Below are positions 1 through 6,192 of a stretch of 11,591 nucleotides of DNA, one piece after another (positions within the stretch are counted from its first letter, which is position 1; every line of letters starts with the position of its first letter). The position numbers and the translations under genes are program-made. Origin of the DNA: an uncultured bacterium. Its GTDB lineage: Bacteria; Planctomycetota; Phycisphaerae; Phycisphaerales; SM1A02. The stretch is from NCBI GenBank assembly GCA_903867275.1, contig CAIPQY010000071.1:1-11591 (forward strand). The letters are read 5' to 3'. The notes under the pieces were generated by a model. That model searched no databases, was not told the DNA's origin, and was given only the letters and a program-made list of their open reading frames with translations.

Positions 1-320
1 ATGGGATCGAAGTCGTCCGGCACCTGCCAAGCCGCCATCGCGCGCACATCACCCGGCAGGCGCGCGTTCAGCGCCGAGTGCAGTCGCTCCAGAGGCACCC
101 GGCACTCGGCGGTGAAGGCTGCCACCTGCGCCTCCGCATGCACGCCGGCGTCGGTGCGGCTGGCGCCCTGACAGTTCACGGGGGCGTGCAGTACATCGGT
201 CAGGGCCCGATCCAGCTCGCCCTGGACGGTCCGGAGGGGCTCCAGCCCGGGGGGTTCCTGCCGCTGCCAGCCATGGAAGTCGGTGCCGTCGTAGGCCAGG
301 CGCAGGGCGAATCGGGGCAT
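1..320 (-). CDS. truA: tRNA pseudouridine synthase A (TruA), N-terminal part
   Basis: This is the first 106 residues of a TruA-family enzyme, which converts uridines 38-40 in the tRNA anticodon stem to pseudouridine in the cytoplasm. The frame opens at the ATG at 320 and stays open to the left edge, so the C-terminal part (family length about 250 residues) is missing. The start reads MPRFALRLAYDGTDFHGWQR, the typical family opening with YDGTxFxGWQ at residues 10-19. Residues 54-62 read SRTDAGVHA, the signature in which Asp57 is the catalytic nucleophile expected for the family. The TVQGELDRAL stretch at 31-40 also fits. There is no clear Shine-Dalgarno sequence. A TATAAA box ends 7 nt before the ATG, so the transcript may be leaderless. 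It is divergent from the dockerin gene and has no apparent functional link to the sugar locus. Confidence 0.93.
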   Translation of the reverse strand, partial: MPRFALRLAYDGTDFHGWQRQEPPGLEPLRTVQGELDRALTDVLHAPVNCQGASRTDAGVHAEAQVAAFTAECRVPLERLHSALNARLPGDVRAMAAWQVPDDFDP

Positions 321-327
321 GGAGCGA

Positions 328-333
328 TTTATA
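328..333 (-). promoter_or_regulatory. Possible -10 box of truA
   Basis: The minus strand reads TATAAA here (5 of 6 matches to TATAAT), 7 nt before the truA ATG. The best -35 candidate, TTGCAC at 358-353, is weak and 19 nt away. If this box is real, transcription would begin at or next to the start codon. The call rests on the hexamer and its spacing only. Confidence 0.3.
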
Positions 334-480
334 GGGTCTGGAGGGGTGGGGCGTGCAAGCCATCAGCTTGAGCAGGAAGCGCCGGGGAGAAGCGGGAATT
401 CACGCGTTCGGACCACCCTTCGGGCCACGGATCGGGCATTTTCAAATCGCGACTTTTACTTGTGAAATGTGGGTTTCCTT

Positions 481-511
481 TTGCCAAACACCCGGGCTGG
501 TCTACCTTTAG
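481..511 (+). promoter_or_regulatory. Candidate promoter of the dockerin-tailed gene
   Basis: TTGCCA at 481-486 matches the -35 consensus TTGACA at 5 of 6 positions. It is followed by TACCTT at 503-508 (16-nt spacer, 3 of 6 matches) or by CTTTAG at 506-511. The element sits in the AT-rich part of the intergenic region and would give a leader of roughly 75 nt. The pattern TTGCCAAA-N17-CTTTAG recurs at 10067-10097 upstream of the phosphorylase gene, which strengthens the idea that it is functional. Which hexamer acts as the -10 box is not resolved. Confidence 0.35.
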
Positions 512-592
512 GGCTCAACGTCGCATCGGCCACGCGCGCGGTTTTGTAGGCCGACCGACATTCCTAGGACCCCCTTTGGGAGAAATCGAAAG

Positions 593-1642
593 ATGAAGCT
601 CTTCGCATCGTGTACGGCCGTGATCGCCCTCGCCTCAAGCGCGTTCGGCCAGATCGTCATCGACGGAACGGTGGATGCCGACTACGGCAACCCCAAGGCT
701 AGCCAGAACAACCACACCGGCTTCGGCAATGCCACCGACGGCGTGAAGAGCTTCGCCAACGGCAGCGAGCTGAACGCGGGCTGGGTGAAGGTCGATGAGG
801 CCGGCGGTTACCTCTACATCTTCCTGTCGGGCAACATGGAGAGCAACTTCAACAAGGCCGAGGTGTTGATCGACTGCGTCGCTGGCGAAGGCCAGAACAC
901 GATGCTGAACTCGAATCCCGACGTTGACTTCAACGGCCTGAACAAGCTGGCCGGCACCAAGTTCGACGCGGACTTCGCGCCCGACTTCTACCTCACCACC
1001 ACGCTCGGTGGCACGCCCACCACGCAGTACGCCAACATCGCGCAGTTGCTCACCGCGGGCAACGGCGTGGGTGCCTACATCGGCAACGGCGTGTTCGCCG
1101 ACGCCAACACGCCCAACCTGCTCGATGACACGACCTATGGCTGCCAGCTGTCGATCGACAACAGCAACACGGGCGGCGTGTCGGGCGACAGCGCCAACCC
1201 GGGCTCGGGCTGCGGCGTGACCACGGGCATCGAGATCAAGATTCCGCTGGTGCTGACCGGCTGGAGCAGCGGCGACATCAAGGTGATGGCGTTCGTCAAC
1301 GGTGGCGGCCATGACTACGCGAGCAACCAGGTGCTGGGCTCGCTGCCCCTGGGCAGCGGCAACCTGGGTGGCGATGGTCTGGGCGGCTTCGACGGCACCG
1401 TGCACGTTGATTTCAGCCTGATCGAAGGCAACCAGTACTTCAGCACCGCTGACGCCGACACCTGCGCGGCCTGCTTCGGTGACCTGGACGGCAGCGGCGA
1501 CGTGGGCAGCGGCGATGTGGCGCTCCTGCTGCTTGACTACGGCCCGTGCCCCAACTGCCAGGCCGACCTCGACGGCAGCGGCAATGTGGACTTCGGTGAC
1601 GTGGCGCTGGTGCTGCTCTCGACCGGCCCCTGCGGCGGCTGA
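593..1642 (+). CDS. Secreted protein with C-terminal dockerin type I-like repeats
   Basis: This 349-residue protein is of unknown function. Residues 1-19 form a signal peptide (Lys2, hydrophobic core 8-17, then AFG before Gln20), so export is likely. The body from about residue 22 begins IVIDGTVDADYG and continues with short beta-type segments such as GGYLYIFLSGN (71-81), suggesting a beta-sandwich. I cannot name the family firmly. The C-terminus carries two EF-hand-like calcium loops: Asp297, Asp299, Ser301, Asp303, Asp308, and Asp325, Asp327, Ser329, Asn331, Asp336. Each is followed by a VALLLL-type helix. Cysteines flank them (CAAC 291-294, GPCPNC 317-322, final GPCGG). Tails of this kind recur in many planctomycete surface proteins, where no cohesin partner is generally evident. 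GGGAG lies 10 nt before the ATG. A strong terminator follows, so this looks like a single-gene unit unrelated to the convergent importer operon. Confidence 0.85.
   Translation: MKLFASCTAVIALASSAFGQIVIDGTVDADYGNPKASQNNHTGFGNATDGVKSFANGSELNAGWVKVDEAGGYLYIFLSGNMESNFNKAEVLIDCVAGEGQNTMLNSNPDVDFNGLNKLAGTKFDADFAPDFYLTTTLGGTPTTQYANIAQLLTAGNGVGAYIGNGVFADANTPNLLDDTTYGCQLSIDNSNTGGVSGDSANPGSGCGVTTGIEIKIPLVLTGWSSGDIKVMAFVNGGGHDYASNQVLGSLPLGSGNLGGDGLGGFDGTVHVDFSLIEGNQYFSTADADTCAACFGDLDGSGDVGSGDVALLLLDYGPCPNCQADLDGSGNVDFGDVALVLLSTGPCGG
1481..1621 (+). repeat. Duplicated dockerin-repeat coding segment
   Basis: Two related units of about 57 nt (1481-1537 and 1565-1621) lie 84 nt apart in phase. Both begin with a GACCT(G/C)GACGGCAGCGGC block and encode the D-L-D-G-S-G calcium loop plus the VAL(L/V)LL helix. 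They are the two halves of the dockerin-like tail, consistent with internal duplication. Confidence 0.75.
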
Positions 1643-1667
1643 GACACGATTCCTGCCTGCAACAACA

Positions 1668-1700
1668 AGACCCCCGGCTCCGGCCGGGGGTCTTTCATTT
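1668..1700 (+). terminator. Intrinsic terminator between convergent genes
   Basis: A perfect 11-bp stem (AGACCCCCGGC / GCCGGGGGTCT) with a 4-nt TCCG loop spans 1668-1693 and is followed by TTCATTT. It lies 25 nt after the dockerin gene's stop codon. On the minus strand the same hairpin is followed by TGTTGTTG, so it could also end the convergent importer operon, whose last stop codon is at 1720-1722, though the T-tract is poorer on that side. Confidence 0.85.
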
Positions 1701-1719
1701 GGTCGATGCGTTGTTCGGG

Positions 1720-2862
1720 TCAGGCGATGCGGGCGCCGGCGTCGCCGGCTTCGAACAGATGCGCGTGCTGCAGGTCGATGGAGAAGGTGGTCGACGCGCC
1801 TTCGCGAAGCGCCACGTCGGGACCGGTGCGCGCCACCATGCGGTGGCTGCCGATCTTCAGCATCACATCCATGCGGTCACCGTAGTGTTCCACGGCCTCC
1901 ACGACGGCCTGCGTGCCGCCCGGCGTGCCCAGACGCACATGTTCGGGCCGGAAGCCCAGCACGCAGCGCAGCGGGCCTGTGGTGCCCAGCGTGCTCCACG
2001 CCTGCGCGAAGCCTTCCAGCTGCAGCGCCTCCGCCGTGAACACCATGCGGCCCGGCTGCGCGGCAAGCGAGCCTTCGAGCATGTTCATGGTGGGGGTGCC
2101 CACGAAGCCGGCCACGAAGCGGTTGGCGGGGCGGCCATACACCTCGCGGGGCGCGGCCACCTGCTGCATCAGGCCATCCTTCAGCACCACCACGCGGTCG
2201 CCCAGGCTCATGGCCTCTTCCTGATCGTGGGTGACATACACCATGGTGGCGCCCAGGCGACGGTGCAGCACGCGCAGCTCGGCACGCATCTCCACGCGCA
2301 GCTTGGCATCCAGGTTTGAAAGCGGCTCGTCGAACAGGAACACCTTCGGTTCGCGCACCATGGCGCGTCCCACGGCCACGCGCTGACGCTGGCCGCCCGA
2401 CAGCGCCGCCGGCTTGCGGGCGAGCAGATGCTCGATGCCCAGCGTGCGCGCGGCGTTCAGCACGCGCGCGTCGATGTCGGCGCGCTCCTTGGTGCGGCCC
2501 GCGGCGTAGTCGGCGTTCAGCAGGGCCTTCAGGCGGCTTGGGAACCGGCGGCGGCGCAGCAGGCCGAAGGCCATGTTGGTGCGCACGTCCATGTGCGGAT
2601 ACAGCGCGTAGTTCTGGAACACCATCGCGATGTCGCGGTCCTGCGGTGGCAGGTCGTTCACCACCTGGTCGCCGATGCGCATGGTGCCTTCGGTGATCGT
2701 CTCCAGGCCCGCGATCATGCGCAGCAGCGTGCTCTTGCCGCAGCCCGACGGGCCCACCAGCACCACGAACTCGCCGTGCGCGATCTGCAGATCCACGCCC
2801 TGCACGGCGCGCACGCCGCCTGGATAGATCTTGCCGACACCTTGAAGCTGGATCGTCGCCAT
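1720..2862 (-). CDS. malK: Carbohydrate ABC importer ATPase, MalK/UgpC family
   Basis: This 380-residue cytoplasmic ATPase powers the CUT1 importer encoded just upstream. Visible motifs are Walker A GPSGCGKST (37-45), Q-loop Gln83, signature LSGGQ (154-158), Walker B VFLFDE (174-179), D-loop SNLD (182-185) and switch His212 in YVTHDQEEAM. From about residue 235 there is a MalK-type C-terminal beta domain (FVGTPTMNML, then FRPEHVRL). Length is close to E. coli MalK (371). One oddity is about 19 extra, mostly basic residues within roughly 103-128, between the FGL motif and the helix leading to the signature. The start is separated from the upstream permease stop by 12 nt and has GGAG at good spacing. 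A single such ATPase often serves several CUT1 importers, so the substrate is inferred from context; ugpC or msmK would be equally fair names. Confidence 0.93.
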   Translation of the reverse strand: MATIQLQGVGKIYPGGVRAVQGVDLQIAHGEFVVLVGPSGCGKSTLLRMIAGLETITEGTMRIGDQVVNDLPPQDRDIAMVFQNYALYPHMDVRTNMAFGLLRRRRFPSRLKALLNADYAAGRTKERADIDARVLNAARTLGIEHLLARKPAALSGGQRQRVAVGRAMVREPKVFLFDEPLSNLDAKLRVEMRAELRVLHRRLGATMVYVTHDQEEAMSLGDRVVVLKDGLMQQVAAPREVYGRPANRFVAGFVGTPTMNMLEGSLAAQPGRMVFTAEALQLEGFAQAWSTLGTTGPLRCVLGFRPEHVRLGTPGGTQAVVEAVEHYGDRMDVMLKIGSHRMVARTGPDVALREGASTTFSIDLQHAHLFEAGDAGARIA

Positions 2863-2874
2863 GTGTTCTCCGTT

Positions 2875-3768
2875 TCAGCCTTTCACGGCACCCTTGCCCA
2901 GGCCCTCGATGAACTGCCGCTGCGCCGCCAGGAACAGCAGGATGCAGGGCACCATGGTGACCAGACTGGCCGCCATGAGCAGGTTCACCTTGTTCACGCC
3001 GCCGTACTGGTTGCGGAAGCTGTTCAGCGCCACGGCCAGCGTGGCCTTCTCGTCGCTGTGCAGGTAGATGAGCGGCCCCATGAAGTCGTTCCACACGTAG
3101 ATGAAGGTGAACACCGCGCAGATGGCGGTGACGGGGCGGCACAGCGGCAGGATGACGTGCCACCAGATGCCGAGCCAGCTCCAGCCATCCACCTTCGCGG
3201 CCTCCACCAGTGCTTCGGGCACCTGTGAGATGAACTGCCGGTACATGAACACGAAGAACGCGTTGGCGAAGAACGCCGGCACCACCAGCGGCAGGATGGT
3301 GTCCACCCAGCCAAGGCCGCGGAACAGCAGGAACAGCGGGATCATGGTCACCTGACCGGGCAGCATCATGGTGGCCAGCATCAGCAGGAACAGCGGCTCG
3401 CGACCGCGAAAGCGCATGCGCGCCATGGCGAAGCCGACCAGACTGCTTGAAAGCACCGTGGCGGCCACCACGATGGTGGTGATCGCCACCGAGTTGGCCA
3501 GCGCATCCAGGAAGCCCTTCCATCGCACCGAGCCCATCTGCGACAGCGCCGTGCCGAAGTTGCCCCACTGCGGATCGGCGGGCACCAGCTTGGTCAGGTC
3601 GCCGCTCACGGTGGCGGCCTGCGCCTTGTCGGGCGTGAGCAGGCTCACGCAGATCATCCACAGCAGCGGGAACACCATGATGGCCGTGCCCAGCACCAGC
3701 GTGGCGTAGGCCGTGAAGCGCACCAGTCCGCCGCCGACGGCGCCTGAACGGATCTTGGTGGCGCTCAT
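2875..3768 (-). CDS. Carbohydrate ABC importer permease, MalG type
   Basis: This 297-residue inner-membrane protein has six predicted membrane segments, at about 20-43, 92-115, 125-150, 155-176, 212-235 and 263-282. It is the MalG-like half of the transmembrane pore. The EAA loop that docks on the ATPase reads EAAKVDG at 189-195, with ILP at 206-208, so the canonical E-A-A-(3)-G-(9)-I-x-L-P pattern is intact. The C-terminus GLGKGAVKG is typical of the family. I chose the ATG at 3768 because it overlaps the upstream stop codon as ATGA, a sign of translational coupling. The open frame continues 29 codons further upstream, but that stretch is overlap with the preceding gene and has no membrane-protein character. 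The sugar is presumed to be a maltodextrin from the linked enzymes. Confidence 0.93.
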   Translation of the reverse strand: MSATKIRSGAVGGGLVRFTAYATLVLGTAIMVFPLLWMICVSLLTPDKAQAATVSGDLTKLVPADPQWGNFGTALSQMGSVRWKGFLDALANSVAITTIVVAATVLSSSLVGFAMARMRFRGREPLFLLMLATMMLPGQVTMIPLFLLFRGLGWVDTILPLVVPAFFANAFFVFMYRQFISQVPEALVEAAKVDGWSWLGIWWHVILPLCRPVTAICAVFTFIYVWNDFMGPLIYLHSDEKATLAVALNSFRNQYGGVNKVNLLMAASLVTMVPCILLFLAAQRQFIEGLGKGAVKG

Positions 3769-6140
3769 CGCTTCAGTCCCTCGTAGTGCACCAGCTTGCG
3801 GCTGCCGCGCAGCGTGAGCATGGTGAGTGCAAGCGTGATCAGCAGCAGGATCCACGCCATCGCGCTGGCGTAACCCATCTCGTAGAACTCGAAGGCCTGG
3901 TTGTACAGGTACAGCACATAGAAGCGCGTGAGGTCGCCGGGCTCGCCGGCGGTCATCACGAACGCCTGCGTGAACACCTGGAAGCTGCCGATGATCGACA
4001 TGATCACGTTGAACAGGATCACCGGGCTCAGCATGGGCAGCGTCACGCGGAAGAAGCGGTTCATCGCGCCAAGGCGATCGATGCGCGCGGCTTCAAGCAG
4101 CTCTTCCGGCACGCTCTGCAGGCCGGCGAGGTAGATCATCATGCCGCCGCCCACCATCCAGAAACCCATGATGGCGAAGGCGGGCGCGCCCCATGTGGCG
4201 GCGTCCTTGCCGAACCAGTCGGGCGGCGCAAGGTGCACCACCGAAAGCAGGGGGCGCAGCGCCGCGTTCATCAGGCCGCCGTCGGTGTCGAAGATCCAGC
4301 GCCACAGCACCGACACGCCCACGCCGGCCAGCACGCTTGGCAGATACCACGCGGCGCGGAACAGGTTGATGCCGCGCACCTTCTGGTTCATCAGCACCGC
4401 GGCGAGCAGCGCCAGCGCCTGGCCGCCGGGCACCGCGATCAGCGTGTAGTACAGCGTCACCTTCAGGCTGGTGGCGAAGCGCGGGTCGTGCGCCAGCAGC
4501 TGCAGGTAGTTGGCACCGCCAACGAAGGTGGCCGTGTCCAGCGTGCTCACGCCGCGCCACTTGGCCAGGCTGAGCAGCAGGCTCATCACGATGGGGAAGG
4601 CCATGAACAGCGCAAAGCCGATCACCCACGGACTGGCCAGCAGCCAGCCCCAGCGTGCCTCGCGCGTGGCGGCACGGTCGGCGCGCGGCGCGAAGGCGAG
4701 CCACGCCAGCACGGCGGCCACCAGCGCAGCGAGGATCGACAGCGTCCACGCCACGGGCTTCCAGGGAAATGCGGGTAAGCCGGGCTTCGCGAGCGGGCTT
4801 TCCTTCTCGATCTTCCACTGCTCCATGAACGAGTCGATCGACTGCTGCACCGTCATGTCGCCCACCTTCAGCGCGCGATCCAGATTGCCGCCGAGCAGCT
4901 GCTCGAAGCGCGGATCGGCCGGCCAGTCCACCACCTGCGCGGCGGGCGCCGGATCCAGGAAGCCGCGGTTGTTGTGCGGCTTCTGCGAGGGATCCAGGAA
5001 CGCGGGACTTTCCGCCACGGCCTTGATGGTCGGGATCGCCAGGCCCAGACGTGCATTGGCGGCCTGGCTGTCGGGGCTCACCAGCCAGCGCACCAGTTCC
5101 CATGCCTCGTCCTTGTGACGACTGCGCGCGCTCACGCTCCAGGCCACGGGGGCGATCACGTTGGCGTTCACCTTGCCGCGCGGCATGGGTGCAAAGTCCC
5201 AGTCGAAGTCGCGGATGCGGCGGTACTCGGGCACCACCCAGCGGCCAAACGGCCCAGCCATGCCCACGCGACCGGTGGTGAACACCGCGGCGCCGGTGGC
5301 CAACTTGCTGCGGCCGCTGGTGAGCGTGTTGGTCTCGTCCTGACGCCACGCGCGCAGGCGATCGAGCGCGGCCACGGTCTGCGCCTCGTTCAGCCGCAGG
5401 TCGTCGAAGTCGTTGCCGCGCACCTCGGCGCCTTCGGTGCGCAGGAACGCGCGCACCATCATGGGCCATGTCACGAATTCGCTGCCGATGTACGGCTCGC
5501 CGTTCGCGTCCTTGGTCTTCGCGATGGCGCGCGCCGCCGCCAGATAGTCGTCCCACGACCAGTCATCCTTCGGGAAGGGCACGCCCGCCTTCGTGAAGAT
5601 GTCCTTGTTGTAGTAGAAGCCGACGGTGGTGAAATCCTTCGGAATGCCGTAGAGCGGCCCTTGTCCGTTGTGCTTGCCGTCGTAGCGGAAGGCGGCCACG
5701 GTGCTTGGATAGAAGCCGGCGAGTTCCACGGGGTTCGGCGCCTTCGCCTTGGCGTCGGCTTCCAGTCGCGCATCAAGCGGCTCCAGCAGCCCCATGTCGG
5801 CGAAGCTGGCCACGCGCTCGGCGCCAACGTAGAAGGCGTCCGGCGGCTCGCCGCTGGCAAGCATGGTCTGCAGCTTGGTGTAGAAACTTCCCGCGTCGCC
5901 CGGGTTGATGCGGCGCACGCGCACGCCGGGGTGCGACTGCTCGAAGGCGCGCAGGGCGCCCTCCACGATGGCGTCCTCTTCGGGGCCACCCTCGCCCGAC
6001 CAGTGCAGCACCACCAGTTCCTTCTCGACCTCCGCTCGATCACGCCAGCTGGTGAAGGTTCGCCAGCCCACGCGCGCGAAACTCCACGCAAGCAGGGCCA
6101 CGGCAAGCACCGTGAGAAGTCCGCGCAGAAATCGGCTCAT
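3765..6140 (-). CDS. Fused solute-binding protein and MalF-type permease of a sugar ABC importer
   Basis: This 791-residue protein combines two subunits that are usually separate. Residues 4-22 form an uncleaved-looking signal anchor with no lipobox cysteine. Residues about 41-445 are a MalE/UgpB-type binding domain (PGVRVRRI at 71-78, YGIPKDFTTVGFYYNKDIF at 164-182, FTTGRVGMAG at 287-296). A Pro-rich linker leads to an extra membrane helix (464-484) that returns the chain to the cytoplasm. The MalF core of six helices follows (about 503-525, 559-584, 593-616, 653-674, 703-727, 757-776). The EAA loop (683-702) reads EAARIDRLG, with Arg689 where Gly is normal. There is no large MalF P2-like loop. 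Start choice: the ATG at 6140 has AAAAGG 7 nt upstream; an in-frame ATG at 6170 would add ten residues and sits 6 nt after a TATACT box. It is the first gene of the operon, with an ATGA overlap to the next. The fusion is one continuous frame and not a readthrough artefact. Confidence 0.92.
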   Translation of the reverse strand: MSRFLRGLLTVLAVALLAWSFARVGWRTFTSWRDRAEVEKELVVLHWSGEGGPEEDAIVEGALRAFEQSHPGVRVRRINPGDAGSFYTKLQTMLASGEPPDAFYVGAERVASFADMGLLEPLDARLEADAKAKAPNPVELAGFYPSTVAAFRYDGKHNGQGPLYGIPKDFTTVGFYYNKDIFTKAGVPFPKDDWSWDDYLAAARAIAKTKDANGEPYIGSEFVTWPMMVRAFLRTEGAEVRGNDFDDLRLNEAQTVAALDRLRAWRQDETNTLTSGRSKLATGAAVFTTGRVGMAGPFGRWVVPEYRRIRDFDWDFAPMPRGKVNANVIAPVAWSVSARSRHKDEAWELVRWLVSPDSQAANARLGLAIPTIKAVAESPAFLDPSQKPHNNRGFLDPAPAAQVVDWPADPRFEQLLGGNLDRALKVGDMTVQQSIDSFMEQWKIEKESPLAKPGLPAFPWKPVAWTLSILAALVAAVLAWLAFAPRADRAATREARWGWLLASPWVIGFALFMAFPIVMSLLLSLAKWRGVSTLDTATFVGGANYLQLLAHDPRFATSLKVTLYYTLIAVPGGQALALLAAVLMNQKVRGINLFRAAWYLPSVLAGVGVSVLWRWIFDTDGGLMNAALRPLLSVVHLAPPDWFGKDAATWGAPAFAIMGFWMVGGGMMIYLAGLQSVPEELLEAARIDRLGAMNRFFRVTLPMLSPVILFNVIMSIIGSFQVFTQAFVMTAGEPGDLTRFYVLYLYNQAFEFYEMGYASAMAWILLLITLALTMLTLRGSRKLVHYEGLKR

Positions 6141-6192
6141 GATCGAGCCTTTTCGACTTCCAAGGTGCATGCGACGAGTATACGGTTGCGTC
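6141..6192. promoter_or_regulatory. Divergent promoter spacer between importer and amylase operons
   Basis: Only 52 bases separate the two divergent start codons. The palindrome GTATAC at 6178-6183 is the core of TATACT on the minus strand (6182-6177, 5 of 6 matches to TATAAT) and TATACG on the plus strand (6179-6184, 4 of 6). The two possible -10 boxes therefore share the same base pairs. Neither has a convincing -35 hexamer. The plus-strand box ends 8 nt before the amylase ATG. No operator of a known regulator family is clear. Confidence 0.4.
6148..6153 (-). promoter_or_regulatory. Ribosome binding site deciding the fusion gene's start
   Basis: AAAAGG on the minus strand lies 7 nt before the ATG at 6140. 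The alternative ATG at 6170 has no comparable site, so 6140 is preferred. Confidence 0.5.

Larger units (their letters stand above)
321..592. other. Gene-free divergent region between truA and the dockerin gene
   Basis: I see no coding frame of credible composition in these 272 bases. The left part is GC-rich and featureless apart from a small hairpin at 356-370 (CAAGC/GCTTG arms, 5-nt loop). About 440-510 is clearly richer in A and T than the flanks and holds the promoter-like element listed separately. The right end carries a good Shine-Dalgarno sequence, GGGAG at 578-582, for the downstream gene. Confidence 0.6.

Noticed and set aside
356..370. Small hairpin CAAGC/GCTTG as a terminator or riboswitch element
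   Set aside because: The stem is only 5 bp with no T-tract and no conserved context.
635..1405. Open frame of 256 codons antisense to the dockerin gene
   Set aside because: It is rich in Ala, Val, His and Arg, has no motif, and is explained by GC-biased codons of the real gene opposite.
1877..3661. Long minus-strand frame overlapping malK and the MalG-type gene in another phase
   Set aside because: It contains scrambled, Gly/Arg/His-rich residues, whereas the two genes in the other phase show complete family motifs.
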